64,000 bases of DNA, taken from the NCBI RefSeq assembly GCF_021601625.1, contig NZ_BQHR01000012.1, positions 124,001-188,000 on the forward strand. The letters are read 5' to 3'. Made by a program: the position numbers and the translations under genes. Positions 1 to 8,789 of the stretch are shown here, piece after piece (within the stretch, counting starts at the first letter, position 1; every line of letters starts with the position of its first letter). The stretch is from Pseudomonas paraglycinae (GTDB taxonomy: Bacteria; Pseudomonadota; Gammaproteobacteria; Pseudomonadales; Pseudomonadaceae). The notes beneath the pieces are model-generated. The model did not search any database, was not told where the DNA came from, and worked only from the letters and a program-made list of their open reading frames with translations.

Positions 1-305
1 TCGCGCAAAGTCAGGGCATCCAGATCACGTCGTACATGACTCTGGCCTATGGCGAAGTGCTGAAGGATCCGCTGATCGTGCAGATCGCCGAGCGTCTGCA
101 AGCCACCCCGGCGCAGGTCACCCTGGCGTGGGCGATGCAATCGGGTTACGCGGTGATTCCGTCGTCGACCAAACGCGCCAACCTGCAAGGCAACCTCGAC
201 GCCACGGCGCTGATCCTGAGCGACGCCGACATGGCGCGGATCGCCACACTGGATCGCGGCCATCGCCTGACCAGCCCCAAAGGCATCGCGCCGCAGTGGG
301 ATTGA
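1..305 (+). CDS. dkgB: Aldo/keto reductase, C-terminal part (DkgB-like 2,5-diketo-gluconate reductase)
   Basis: The reading frame is open from position 3 and runs off the left edge, so only about the last 100 residues are visible. The segment [20 protein letters not shown] followed by [14 protein letters not shown] is the aldo/keto reductase C-terminal signature: the strand and loop that bind the NADPH 2'-phosphate, with the conserved S-x-x-x-R pattern. The end, [14 protein letters not shown], closely resembles my memory of the E. coli DkgB C-terminus (RLVSPEGLAPEWD). The family reduces 2,5-diketo-D-gluconate and methylglyoxal-type carbonyls with NADPH in the cytoplasm. The gene is convergent with the sensor kinase downstream; the two stop codons are only 4 bp apart. 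The active-site Tyr, Lys and His lie outside the window, so catalytic competence cannot be judged. Confidence 0.85.
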   Translation, partial: AQSQGIQITSYMTLAYGEVLKDPLIVQIAERLQATPAQVTLAWAMQSGYAVIPSSTKRANLQGNLDATALILSDADMARIATLDRGHRLTSPKGIAPQWD

Positions 306-309
306 CCGA

Positions 310-3300
310 TCAGGCCTGAAGCTGCTGCGCGAGGTCGTGCATGGCCACGCGCAGCAATTCGATGGCGGTCGTCAATGCCGCTTCGGGCTCATCGTCACGG
401 CAAGCCTGTTCGAGCACCCGACACGCCGAAACCACGCGTTCGGCACCGATCATGTGCGCCCCGCCTGTGACGTGATGCGCCAGATCACGTAAATCTGCGC
501 GATCACTTTTACGGCCCGAATCATCCAGACGCTTCAGGTCGATGCGCAGACTATTCAGTACTTCCTCACGCAATTGCCCGATCAGCGGGTTGTCCGCACC
601 CGCCAGTTGCAACAGCGCACTCAGATCGAATTCGGCCACTGCCGGATCGTCTACGCTCTCGACTGGCGCTCCCCCGGATGCGGCGGCCATCAGCGCCTGG
701 CTCAATTCACGCAGCAGCACCGGCTTGAACAGGCAATCGTCCATCCCGGCCGCCCGGCATCGCTGCTTTTCTTCCATTTGCGCATTGGCGGTAAATCCGA
801 GGATCAGACAGGGCGCCCTGCCCGTCGCGGCCTCTTCCTGACGCACCGCTCGCGTCAGCTCGTAACCGTTGAGCCCCGGCATGTTGCAGTCGCTGATCAG
901 TGCATCGAAGGCGTGCCCGCGCCAAAGCGCCAGCCCCTCCTCACCGCCACCGGCGTCAAAGGCACGATGCCCGAGTTCACTCAACTGCCGACACAGCAGC
1001 AGGCGATTCACCGGATGGTCATCCACCACCAGCACGCTCAGCGAATTAACCATCGTCGCCGCTGGCGCCGGCGCGGCCTCTTGCACAAGCGGCGCCAGCA
1101 CCGGCAGTTCCATTCGCAGCATGACCTGAGTGCCCCTTCCCGGTTCGCTGGTCATCCACAAATCACCGCCCATCATCCGGCACAGGTTGCGGCTGATAAC
1201 CAGCCCCAGACCAGAACCTCCATGCGCCACAGACTGATGATCGCCGACCTGCACAAACGGGCGGAACAACCGCTGCTGATCCTCGGCGCTGATCCCTCGG
1301 CCACTGTCTTCGATGATCACGCCCGCTTCAATCAGCCCGTCCTGTTCGCCGAACACGCGCAGGCGCAGGCTCACCTCGCCGTCCTCGGTGAACTTGATTG
1401 CATTGCTCAGCAGGTTCGACAGCACTTGTTTGAACCGCAGGGGATCGAGCATCACCACGACGTTGCTGCGCTCATCCATTTCTACATGCCACAACAATTG
1501 TTTCTGCCGGGCCAGGCCTTCGAAAATCCGACACACCGACGCCACCACTTCATGCAGATTGACGCGCTCGGGGGCCAGTGACAGATGCCCGGACTCGATG
1601 CGTGCGATGTCGAGAATATCGCCGATCAATGCCAGCAGTTGCTGCCCGGCGCTGGACGCCACCTCGATCGCCTGGCGATCGGTCACGCCTTCATCGGCAC
1701 GCTTGAGGGCCAGTTCGAGCATGCCGATCAGGGCGTTCATCGGTGTGCGGATTTCATGGCTCATGGTCGCCAGAAACGTGCTCTTGGCGCGATTGGCTTC
1801 ATCGGCTGCGTCCTTGGCCTCCTGCAATTGCCGTAGCCATTGCTGGCGCTGGCGGATCTGCCGACGCTGAAAGCCGATCCAGCCCAACGCCAACAGCAAC
1901 AGCCCTGCCGCCACTGCAAACCCGCGCAGTATTTGCGTTTGATGACGCTGCCAATAGCTGTCTTGCAGCACCACGTTACGACTCCAACGCGCGACCAGTC
2001 CGTCGATTTCCTGGGGTGCGATGCTCAGCAGTGCCTTGTTCAGAATCGATTGCAGCTGCGGGGCCTCAAGCGACGTCGCCATGGCAACCCGCGCCGGCAA
2101 ATCACCCAGCGTGGAGACAATCCGCAAACGATCGCGGTACTGGTGATCGATCTGGTAGCGCGCCACCAGCAACGAACTCAATGTCGCGTCAGCCTTGCCG
2201 TCGAGCAGCGCCTGCGTGCCGTCGGCCGGACTTGGCAACTCGATCAGGCGGATCTGCGGCACGTTCTCCAGCAGATAATCGTGCAACGGACTACGGCGAT
2301 AAAGCGCCAGACGTTTACCCGCCATGTCGTCCAGACTGCGCGGCGCCTGCGCCTTCGAGTCGGTAATGAGCACAAAGGGGCTGTTCACGTACGACCGAGT
2401 GAACAGCATTGCAGTTTCACGCTCGCGGCTCGGTGTCATCACCGGCAACAGGTCCAGCTCACCGCTTTTGAGCTGCTCGACCTGATGATCCAGAGTTTGA
2501 CCGCGCACCACCTCGAAGGTCAGACCGCTGCGCTGACTGATCAGGTTGAGCAATTGAGCGGCCAGACCACTGAAACGGCCATCGGCGTCAAAGTATGTCA
2601 GCGGGGCAAAATCATCGACAGCGCCGACCCGTATCACCGGATGCTGATCCAGCCATTGTTGCTCGCTGTCGCTCAGGCTCACCCGCGACTGCGCCGCCAT
2701 GTCGGCGCGACCGGCGCTCCAGCGCAGCTCCATGGCCAGGCGCTGCTCCATGGGAATGGCCAGCAGGGCCTTGTCGACCAGACGTTTCAAACGCGGGTTG
2801 CTGCGGGCCAGGGCAAAGCCGAAAGGGTTGGCATCAAGGCCCGAAGGCCCGGCCAGTTGCAAGTCGTTGTGAAAATGGGTGTTGATCAGGTAACTGGCGC
2901 TGATGAAGTCGCCCAGGTACAGATCATCCCGACCGAACGCGACAGCGCCGAGGGCATCGAGAATCGATCGATAACGCTGCAGGGAAGCTTGCGGGTAAGC
3001 CTCTTCGATGGTCGAGGCTGGCAGGTAGTCGTCCACCATGGCAATGCGCTTGCCAGCCAGATCGCCAGGCAACGGATTGTCGATCCGAGTGACCCACATC
3101 GGCTGATCTTCAGCGTAGGCACGGGACAGCATCAGGCGAGGATTAGCGTCTTCAAACTTGTTCGACGTGCCCAGAAGGTGCACTTTACCAGCCACGAGCG
3201 CAGCCATGGCGCTTGCGCGGTCGGGATAGCACCAGACTTCGACGCCGATGTTCAAAATCTGTGCAATCGCGTCGGCGTAATCGGCCGTAAGACCTTCCAG

Positions 3301-3528
3301 TTCATGGCGTTTGCGGGTCAACTCAAACGGCGGGTAATCCGGCCAGGAGGCGCCGATGCGCAATACCGGGTTGGCGCTCAGCCACTGTTTATCCTGCTCA
3401 TCAAGGCGGACCTGCACGCCTTCCAGACGGGTGCGGGAGACTATTTCCAGCCTTTGCGCGCTAGTCGCCGCCTGCGCTGTGCCCGCAAGCAGCATCAGCA
3501 GCAGGACGCATCGCAAAAGGCTCATCAT
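310..3528 (-). CDS. BvgS/EvgS-type hybrid sensor histidine kinase
   Basis: A 1072-residue membrane sensor kinase. In order: signal peptide ([20 protein letters not shown]), two tandem periplasmic solute-binding (SBP_bac_3, Venus-flytrap) domains at about 40-270 and 280-520, one membrane helix near 545-565, a coiled linker, HisKA with the autophosphorylated His at about 591 (SHEIRTPMN), a HATPase domain, a receiver domain with Asp about 880 (SDCNMPG), and a C-terminal Hpt domain with His about 1018. This is the BvgS/EvgS phosphorelay layout, without an obvious PAS domain. I chose the ATG at 3528 because GAGAGGA lies just upstream and the signal peptide starts there; an upstream frame extension overlaps the regulator gene. 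It lies 10 bp behind the response regulator gene and is probably co-transcribed and its phosphodonor. The periplasmic signal is unknown. Confidence 0.9.
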   Translation of the reverse strand: MMSLLRCVLLLMLLAGTAQAATSAQRLEIVSRTRLEGVQVRLDEQDKQWLSANPVLRIGASWPDYPPFELTRKRHELEGLTADYADAIAQILNIGVEVWCYPDRASAMAALVAGKVHLLGTSNKFEDANPRLMLSRAYAEDQPMWVTRIDNPLPGDLAGKRIAMVDDYLPASTIEEAYPQASLQRYRSILDALGAVAFGRDDLYLGDFISASYLINTHFHNDLQLAGPSGLDANPFGFALARSNPRLKRLVDKALLAIPMEQRLAMELRWSAGRADMAAQSRVSLSDSEQQWLDQHPVIRVGAVDDFAPLTYFDADGRFSGLAAQLLNLISQRSGLTFEVVRGQTLDHQVEQLKSGELDLLPVMTPSRERETAMLFTRSYVNSPFVLITDSKAQAPRSLDDMAGKRLALYRRSPLHDYLLENVPQIRLIELPSPADGTQALLDGKADATLSSLLVARYQIDHQYRDRLRIVSTLGDLPARVAMATSLEAPQLQSILNKALLSIAPQEIDGLVARWSRNVVLQDSYWQRHQTQILRGFAVAAGLLLLALGWIGFQRRQIRQRQQWLRQLQEAKDAADEANRAKSTFLATMSHEIRTPMNALIGMLELALKRADEGVTDRQAIEVASSAGQQLLALIGDILDIARIESGHLSLAPERVNLHEVVASVCRIFEGLARQKQLLWHVEMDERSNVVVMLDPLRFKQVLSNLLSNAIKFTEDGEVSLRLRVFGEQDGLIEAGVIIEDSGRGISAEDQQRLFRPFVQVGDHQSVAHGGSGLGLVISRNLCRMMGGDLWMTSEPGRGTQVMLRMELPVLAPLVQEAAPAPAATMVNSLSVLVVDDHPVNRLLLCRQLSELGHRAFDAGGGEEGLALWRGHAFDALISDCNMPGLNGYELTRAVRQEEAATGRAPCLILGFTANAQMEEKQRCRAAGMDDCLFKPVLLRELSQALMAAASGGAPVESVDDPAVAEFDLSALLQLAGADNPLIGQLREEVLNSLRIDLKRLDDSGRKSDRADLRDLAHHVTGGAHMIGAERVVSACRVLEQACRDDEPEAALTTAIELLRVAMHDLAQQLQA

Positions 3529-3538
3529 GGGGATCCTC

Positions 3539-4165
3539 TCAGAGCAAATGGTTGCGAATGGCAAACTCTCGCAGTACCACCGACGACTTGATCCCGAGCT
3601 TGAGCATCAAGCGGGTCTTGTAGGTGCTGATGGTTTTGTGACTTCGGTTCATATCCTCGGCAATCTGCTTGTTCGATATGCCTCGCGCCAGCTCTATCAG
3701 GATTTGCAACTCGCGATCGGACAGCGACGCGATCAGCTTGCCTTCATCACTGTGCAACTCAGTCTGCCCTGCGGTGACGTTCGGCAAGTCCAGGAAATAG
3801 CTATAGCCAGCGCGGACAGCCTTGATCGCACTCTGCAGCTGCTGCAATTCGGCGGATTTGGTGACGAAGGCCATCGCACCGGCTCGCCGGCAACGCATCA
3901 GAAATTGATCGGGATTGGCAGTGGAAAAAACCACGACTTTACAGGACAGTCCGACTTTCTTTAGGTGCTCCAGCGTTTCCAGGCCACCCGGGCCTGGTAA
4001 GTTCAGATCGAGCACCATGAGATCCGGCTCGTATAAACGGACCAACGACACCACCTCACTACTGTCCGAGGTGACATAAACTGGCTTGTAGCCGAGCGAC
4101 TCCAGAACCAGCCGAACGGCACTGACCACAACGGGATGATCATCGACGATCAATGCTGAACCCAT
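3539..4165 (-). CDS. LuxR-type response regulator (BvgA/EvgA-like)
   Basis: A 208-residue two-domain regulator. The N-terminal receiver has the acidic pair D8-D9, phospho-acceptor D53 (VLDLNLPG), and a Thr/Lys switch region (VVFSTANP, then FVTKSAEL). The C-terminal part from about 145 is a LuxR/NarL helix-turn-helix ([20 protein letters not shown], with recognition-helix segment [18 protein letters not shown]). The ATG at 4165 was chosen over an upstream in-frame start because GGGAG precedes it and [11 protein letters not shown] is the normal receiver beginning. It is the first gene of a pair with the hybrid kinase 10 bp downstream, the EvgA-EvgS arrangement, so it should receive phosphate from that kinase's Hpt domain. 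Targets are not evident; inverted repeats upstream of the gene could be autoregulatory sites. Confidence 0.9.
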   Translation of the reverse strand: MGSALIVDDHPVVVSAVRLVLESLGYKPVYVTSDSSEVVSLVRLYEPDLMVLDLNLPGPGGLETLEHLKKVGLSCKVVVFSTANPDQFLMRCRRAGAMAFVTKSAELQQLQSAIKAVRAGYSYFLDLPNVTAGQTELHSDEGKLIASLSDRELQILIELARGISNKQIAEDMNRSHKTISTYKTRLMLKLGIKSSVVLREFAIRNHLL

Positions 4166-4228
4166 GAACACTCCCGGGGCGAATACATGACATGACGCCA
4201 CCGATCTTGCATGAACGGGACTATTGGT

Positions 4229-4294
4229 AGCTGCGCCACAACTGTTACACGCTGTGCACGTTGCTTCACCTGTCAGATCTGACAGTTGTGCGCC
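4229..4294. promoter_or_regulatory. Inverted repeats upstream of the response regulator gene
   Basis: The arm GCGCCACAACTGT at 4233-4245 is matched, apart from one extra base, by the inverted arm ACAGTTGTGCGC at 4282-4293. Between them is a perfect 16-bp palindrome (CTGTCAGATCTGACAG, 4270-4285), which overlaps the stop codon of the receiver-like gene on the minus strand. The block sits 65-130 bp upstream of the response regulator start. It could be a regulator operator or a terminator-like structure. There is no T tract on either side, which argues against a simple intrinsic terminator. Confidence 0.35.
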
Positions 4295-4767
4295 AGACCG
4301 ATCTGTGATCGAACACGCGAAGAGCGCCCAAGCGATGCCTCGACTGAGGTCATCAACTGCTCGATGGCTCGGATGGATGGCAACGGCGCAGGACTGGTGA
4401 TGATCTTTGCCCCGAATTGCCGGGGAACACCTGAAGAATCCGCCGGCTCACCATAGACCAGCGCCCGCCGGATTTGCGGATGGTCAAACAGGAAACCGCG
4501 AAGATCCGCGATCCCGACCGCCAGTTCGGCGTTGATCACCAGGACATCGAACGGCTGACAGCCGTAGTCGACCAGCGTCAGCAGTTCGGCAAGGTTTTGC
4601 ACCGGTGCAATGCGGTAGTAATCGAGGCCGTTGAACATTCGTTCGATCTTCATCCGCTGAAAATGCTGCAAGTCGGCGATCAGGATACGCAGGGTTTTGT
4701 CGGTCAACGTGGAGGTCCGGGTAGTCGCTTCAAGTGGCGGCAAGACTACCCAAGCGCCGAGGCGCAC
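4273..4767 (-). CDS. Degenerate receiver-domain-like protein
   Basis: A 164-residue protein starting at GTG 4767, preceded by a GGAAAAG-like ribosome site. Residues about 24-130 resemble a CheY-type receiver fold: strand TLRILIADLQHF, helix, strand DVLVINAELA, and a late K-I-I-T-S-P segment where the conserved Lys sits. The phospho-acceptor position (normally VLDLxLP) reads VINAEL, so the Asp is replaced by Asn and the acidic pair is reduced to one Asp. It is therefore probably not phosphorylated in the usual way. No output domain is visible. It precedes the BvgA/BvgS-like pair on the same strand, about 108 bp from the regulator start. An accessory or decoy role in that phosphorelay is an inference; it could equally be an independent small regulator. 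Confidence 0.6.
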   Translation of the reverse strand: MRLGAWVVLPPLEATTRTSTLTDKTLRILIADLQHFQRMKIERMFNGLDYYRIAPVQNLAELLTLVDYGCQPFDVLVINAELAVGIADLRGFLFDHPQIRRALVYGEPADSSGVPRQFGAKIITSPAPLPSIRAIEQLMTSVEASLGRSSRVRSQIGLAHNCQI

Positions 4768-4816
4768 TCTGTAGGACTTTTCCGAAAAACACCGTCATTC
4801 ATCCGCATTGAACGCT

Positions 4817-5533
4817 TTATTCCGTAGTGCTCGGACTCCAGAAAGCCTGCACCACCAGGCTTGAAGTGGAAATCCGCTTCACCAGTGCATCCAGCTCATC
4901 GCCGTCCACCGAAGTGGTCGCCAGCGTCGCTTCGATCTCGATTTCATCGGCCCCGAAGGCGTGCACATCGACGTCACTGGCCGGGTAGTTGCTGCGTTCG
5001 AGCTCGGCTTCAAGCAAGGCGAACACGGCCGTTTGCTGCGAACGCCGGGCGATGACGTAGACGATGTTGGTGACTTCCGCCGAGACCACATCGAGCGGCT
5101 GACGGTTGATGTTGTTGACGATCGGCCGCAGCAAGGTATTGGCGGCGAGCACGAACAAGGTGCCCAGCACCGCTTCGGCCAGCAGGTCGGCACCAGCGCA
5201 GGCGCCGACGGCCGCCGAGGTCCAGAGCGTGGCGGCGGTGTTGAGCCCGCGTACGTTGCCCTCTTCGCGCATGATCACGCCGGCACCGAGAAAGCCGATG
5301 CCGGAGACCACGTAGGCAACCACCCGGACCGCGCCTTCGGCAACGGCGAGACGGTTGGCCATGTCGACGAAAATCGCCGCCCCCACCGCCACCAGCACGT
5401 TGGTGCGCAAGCCCGCCGTGCGTTGCCGGTACTGGCGCTCGAAGCCGATCAGGCCGCCGAGGATGAACGCCGCGCTGAGGCTGACCAAAGTGTCGAGCAA
5501 TGAGGTGAGGTTGAGATTGTTGATCGCTTGCAT
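4817..5533 (-). CDS. mgtC: MgtC/SapB-family inner-membrane protein
   Basis: A 238-residue MgtC-family protein. The N-terminal half holds about four to five membrane helices with the family signatures GGLIGFERQYRQRTAGLRTN and GIGFLGAGVIMREEGNVRGL, followed by LNTAATLWTSAAVGACAG. The C-terminal 90 residues form the soluble ACT-like domain seen in MgtC, including the paired acidic segment ADEIEIEATL. MgtC proteins act in the inner membrane in adaptation to low magnesium and in virulence, in several species by modulating the F-ATP synthase. The start at ATG 5533 is supported by AAGGAG 8 bp upstream; the open frame beyond it is a shadow of mgtA. It lies 53 bp downstream of mgtA on the same strand, so the two probably form one magnesium-responsive operon. 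Confidence 0.92.
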   Translation of the reverse strand: MQAINNLNLTSLLDTLVSLSAAFILGGLIGFERQYRQRTAGLRTNVLVAVGAAIFVDMANRLAVAEGAVRVVAYVVSGIGFLGAGVIMREEGNVRGLNTAATLWTSAAVGACAGADLLAEAVLGTLFVLAANTLLRPIVNNINRQPLDVVSAEVTNIVYVIARRSQQTAVFALLEAELERSNYPASDVDVHAFGADEIEIEATLATTSVDGDELDALVKRISTSSLVVQAFWSPSTTE

Positions 5534-5586
5534 GTCGAACTCCTTGAAACCGCCCCCTTGCTCCCACAAGGGGGGAATCTTGCCTG

Positions 5587-8286
5587 TTACTGCCAGCCGA
5601 AGCGGCGGATGTAGAAGCCTTTGACGGCCTGGGTCAGCGCCATGTACGCCAGCAGGATCACCGGCAGGAACACGAAGTACATCGACGGCAGCGCCTGCAG
5701 TTTGAAGTAGTGCGCCAGCGGCCCCATCGGCAGGAAGATGCCGACGGCCATGATGATTCCAGTCATCACCAGCAACGGCATGGCCGCGCGGCTTTGCAGG
5801 AACGGAATCTTCGGCGTGCGGATCATGTGCACGATCAGCGTCTGGGTCAGCAGCCCCACCACGAACCAGCCGGACTGGAACAGGGTCTGGTGATCCGGGG
5901 TGTTGGCATCGAACACGTACCACATCAAGGCGAACGTTGTGATGTCGAAGATCGAACTGATCGGACCGAAGAACAGCATGAAGCGCCCGACATCGCCCGG
6001 CTGCCAGCGTTGTGGCTGTTTCAGCATCTCGTCGTCGACGTTGTCGAACGGGATCGCAATCTGCGAAATGTCATACAGCAGGTTCTGCACCAGCAGGTGC
6101 ATCGGCAGCATAGGCAGGAACGGAATGAACGCGCTGGCCACCAGCACCGAGAACACGTTGCCGAAGTTCGAGCTGGCGGTCATCTTGATGTACTTGAGCA
6201 TGTTGGCGAAGGTCCGGCGCCCTTCCAGCACGCCCTCCTCCAGCACCATCAGGCTCTTCTCCAGCAGGATGATGTCGGCCGCTTCCTTGGCGATGTCCAC
6301 TGCGCTGTCCACGGAAATCCCGATGTCTGCGGTGCGCAGCGCCGGGGCGTCGTTGATGCCGTCGCCCATGAACCCGACCACGTGACCATTACCCTTGAGG
6401 ATGCGCACGATGCGCTCCTTGTGCGACGGCGTCAGCTTGGCGAACACGTTGGTGGTTTCCACCGCCACGGCCAGTTCAGCGTCGCTCATGCGCTCGATGT
6501 CGTTGCCCATCAGCAGGCCTTGCTGGGCCAGGCCGACTTCGCGGCAGATCTTGGCGGTCACCAGCTCGTTGTCGCCGGTCAGCACTTTCACCGCCACGCC
6601 GTGTTCGGCCAAGGCCTTGAGTGCCGGGGCGGTGCTTTCCTTCGGTGGATCGAGAAACGCCACGTAACCGATCAGCGTCAGTTCCTGCTCGTCGCTCAGG
6701 CTGTAAGTGTCACGCCCCTCCGGCATCGACCGTGCTGCCACCGCTACCACGCGCAAGCCTTCAGCGTTGAATGCTGCAGTGACCTGACGGATTTTTGCCA
6801 GCAATTCATCGCTCAAGGCTTCGTCGACTTCACCGTGACGAACCCGGCTGCACACCGACAGAACCTCCTCCACCGCGCCTTTGCAGATCAGTTGATGCGG
6901 CTGGCCGCGCCCCTCGACAACCACCGACATGCGCCGGCGGTTGAAGTCGAACGGGATCTCGTCGACCTTGCGAAACGCCGTGCCAACCTTCAGCTCACGG
7001 TGGATTTCCACATGTTCCAGCACCGCCACGTCGAGCAGGTTTTTCAGGCCGGTCTGGTAATAGCTGTTGAGGTAGGCCATTTCCAGCACGTCATCGGAGT
7101 CTTCGCCCCAGACGTCGACATTGCGCGCCAGGAAGATCTTGTCCTGGGTCAGGGTGCCGGTCTTGTCGGTGCACAGCACGTCCATGGCGCCGAAGTTCTG
7201 GATTGCATCCAGTCGTTTGACGATGACTTTCTTGCGCGACAGGAACACCGCGCCTTTGGCCAGCGTCGAGGTGACGATCATCGGCAGCATTTCCGGGGTC
7301 AGGCCCACGGCAATCGACAGCGCGAATAGCAGCGCTTCGGTCCAGTCGCCCTTGGTGAAACCGTTGATGAACAACACCAGCGGCGCCATGACAAACATGA
7401 AACGGATCAATAGCCAGCTGACTTTGTTCACGCCTTGCTGGAACGAAGTCACCGCGCGATCAGTCGCCCCGACCCGCTGTGCCAGCGCACCGAAATAGGT
7501 GCTGTTGCCGGTGGTGAGAATCACCGCCACCGCCGTCCCGGACACCACGTTGGTGCCCATGAACAGGATGTTGTCGAGCTCCAGCGGATTGCGCGTGTCG
7601 CAATCGGCCTGACGCGGGAATTTTTCCACCGGCATCGATTCACCCGTCATCGCCGCCTGGCTGACGAACAGGTCCTTGGCGCTGAGCACCCGGCAATCGG
7701 CAGGAATCATGTCGCCGGCCGAGAGCACGATCAAATCGCCGGGCACCAGTTGCTTGATCGGCAACTCAGCGCGCGGCGCATCCCGGCGCAGCACGGTGGC
7801 GGTGTTGCTGACCATCGCTTTGAGCGCGTCGGCGGCCTGGTTGGATTTGCTTTCCTGCCAGAAGCGCAGCAGCGTCGACAGCACAACCATCGAGAAAATC
7901 ACGATGGCGGCCTTGAGGTCTTCGGTCAGCCACGAGATCACCGCCAGCAAGGTCAGCAGCAGGTTGAACGGGTTTTTGTAGCAGTGCCACAGGTGGGTCC
8001 ACCACGGCAGCGGTTGCTCGTGTTCGACTTCGTTGAGGCCATGCTGCGCGCGCAGCACATCGACTTCGAAATCGGTGAGGCCGTCGGTGTGGGTGCCGAG
8101 GTTCGACAGCAGCACGCCGCTGTCGCAATGGGCGGCGTCCACCAGTGTATTGGCGAGAGTCGGCGGCACTTCACGGCTGACCGTGGTGTCGCTGAGGGTT
8201 TCCAGCAAAGCCAGGCGACGGAAGTGCCGGGCGATGTGGCGGGTCCGCAGGAAGCCTGCGAAAAATTCCTTGAGCGTAAGTTTCAT
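5587..8286 (-). CDS. mgtA: Mg2+-importing P-type ATPase
   Basis: An 899-residue P3B-type ATPase, the same length as E. coli MgtA (898, from memory). Visible motifs are the actuator TGES loop (AAMTGESMPVEKFPR), the phosphorylated Asp in CTDKTGTLT, the nucleotide-binding domain, and the hinge GDGINDAPALRTADIGISVD. About ten membrane helices occur, including PEMLPMIVTSTLAKGAV in M4. The protein drives Mg2+ into the cytoplasm down its gradient with ATP hydrolysis. I place the start at ATG 8286 (MKLTLKEFFAGF) after AGGGGC; a GTG extension to 8361 adds an arginine-rich stretch unlike the family. The first gene of an mgtA-mgtC pair. Its leader of about 500 bp on the minus strand is long enough to hold regulatory RNA, but I do not recognise a known Mg2+ riboswitch. 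Confidence 0.95.
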   Translation of the reverse strand: MKLTLKEFFAGFLRTRHIARHFRRLALLETLSDTTVSREVPPTLANTLVDAAHCDSGVLLSNLGTHTDGLTDFEVDVLRAQHGLNEVEHEQPLPWWTHLWHCYKNPFNLLLTLLAVISWLTEDLKAAIVIFSMVVLSTLLRFWQESKSNQAADALKAMVSNTATVLRRDAPRAELPIKQLVPGDLIVLSAGDMIPADCRVLSAKDLFVSQAAMTGESMPVEKFPRQADCDTRNPLELDNILFMGTNVVSGTAVAVILTTGNSTYFGALAQRVGATDRAVTSFQQGVNKVSWLLIRFMFVMAPLVLFINGFTKGDWTEALLFALSIAVGLTPEMLPMIVTSTLAKGAVFLSRKKVIVKRLDAIQNFGAMDVLCTDKTGTLTQDKIFLARNVDVWGEDSDDVLEMAYLNSYYQTGLKNLLDVAVLEHVEIHRELKVGTAFRKVDEIPFDFNRRRMSVVVEGRGQPHQLICKGAVEEVLSVCSRVRHGEVDEALSDELLAKIRQVTAAFNAEGLRVVAVAARSMPEGRDTYSLSDEQELTLIGYVAFLDPPKESTAPALKALAEHGVAVKVLTGDNELVTAKICREVGLAQQGLLMGNDIERMSDAELAVAVETTNVFAKLTPSHKERIVRILKGNGHVVGFMGDGINDAPALRTADIGISVDSAVDIAKEAADIILLEKSLMVLEEGVLEGRRTFANMLKYIKMTASSNFGNVFSVLVASAFIPFLPMLPMHLLVQNLLYDISQIAIPFDNVDDEMLKQPQRWQPGDVGRFMLFFGPISSIFDITTFALMWYVFDANTPDHQTLFQSGWFVVGLLTQTLIVHMIRTPKIPFLQSRAAMPLLVMTGIIMAVGIFLPMGPLAHYFKLQALPSMYFVFLPVILLAYMALTQAVKGFYIRRFGWQ

Positions 8287-8747
8287 GGCTGTTGCCCCTA
8301 TGGTCAGCCGGGAAACCGTCGAGCAGGTACGTCCTCGTCTCGGGCACCGGAAAACCGGCACGGCAAGGCGTGGCGCGCCGGTCAGAAAAGACAGGCGTGT
8401 CGATAGGGCTGCAATGACGACGATGAAGTCGACTTCACAGGCTTTTCAGTGTCGATGAGAAGGACGTCGGGACATGACCGGGACCGGTCATGATCGGGAT
8501 GCCGCTGCTCGCTGTTCGGCGAGACAACGGCACAAAGGAATGCGCGTTATCTTGCCGAGAATCCGCCGGTTACAAGGACCGGCCGACAACTGTCACTCGA
8601 ACAAGTACCCACTGTGGGTCTCCGCTATTGATGAAAACGCGCGAAGCTTACGCCCCGATGTCTGGAGAGTAAACCCGCAAAAGGAAGTGTGTCGGGGAAT
8701 ATGACGGGTGTTCAGGAAGGGTTCAGGATTGCCCCCGAGATCGCCGA
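8287..8747. promoter_or_regulatory. mgtA upstream region with a 20-bp palindrome
   Basis: No supportable gene lies in this stretch, which is the 5' region of mgtA on the minus strand. It contains a perfect inverted repeat, CATGACCGG-GA-CCGGTCATG, at 8473-8492, about 190 bp upstream of the mgtA start; this is the size and spacing of an operator. I see no convincing M-box or short Pro-rich leader peptide. Short open frames on the plus strand here lack ribosome sites and family resemblance. Confidence 0.45.
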
Positions 8748-8778
8748 GATCGTTCCCACGCTCTGCGTGGGAACGATC
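8748..8778. repeat. REP-like palindrome / terminator after pvdA
   Basis: A perfect 14-bp inverted repeat (GATCGTTCCCACGC) with a 3-base loop. The core CGTTCCCACGC...GCGTGGGAACG is a very common intergenic palindrome in Pseudomonas genomes. It starts 12 bp beyond the pvdA stop codon and probably ends pvdA transcription, although it has no long T run. Confidence 0.7.
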
Positions 8779-8789
8779 AACGGTCTGGT

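Noticed and set aside
574-3591. Plus-strand open frames antisense to the sensor kinase
   Set aside because: No family resemblance or ribosome site; composition is that of a reverse complement of a coding gene.
8474-8704. Plus-strand small open frames in the mgtA leader
   Set aside because: No ribosome site, no recognisable motif, and they cross the palindrome; the region is better explained as a leader.
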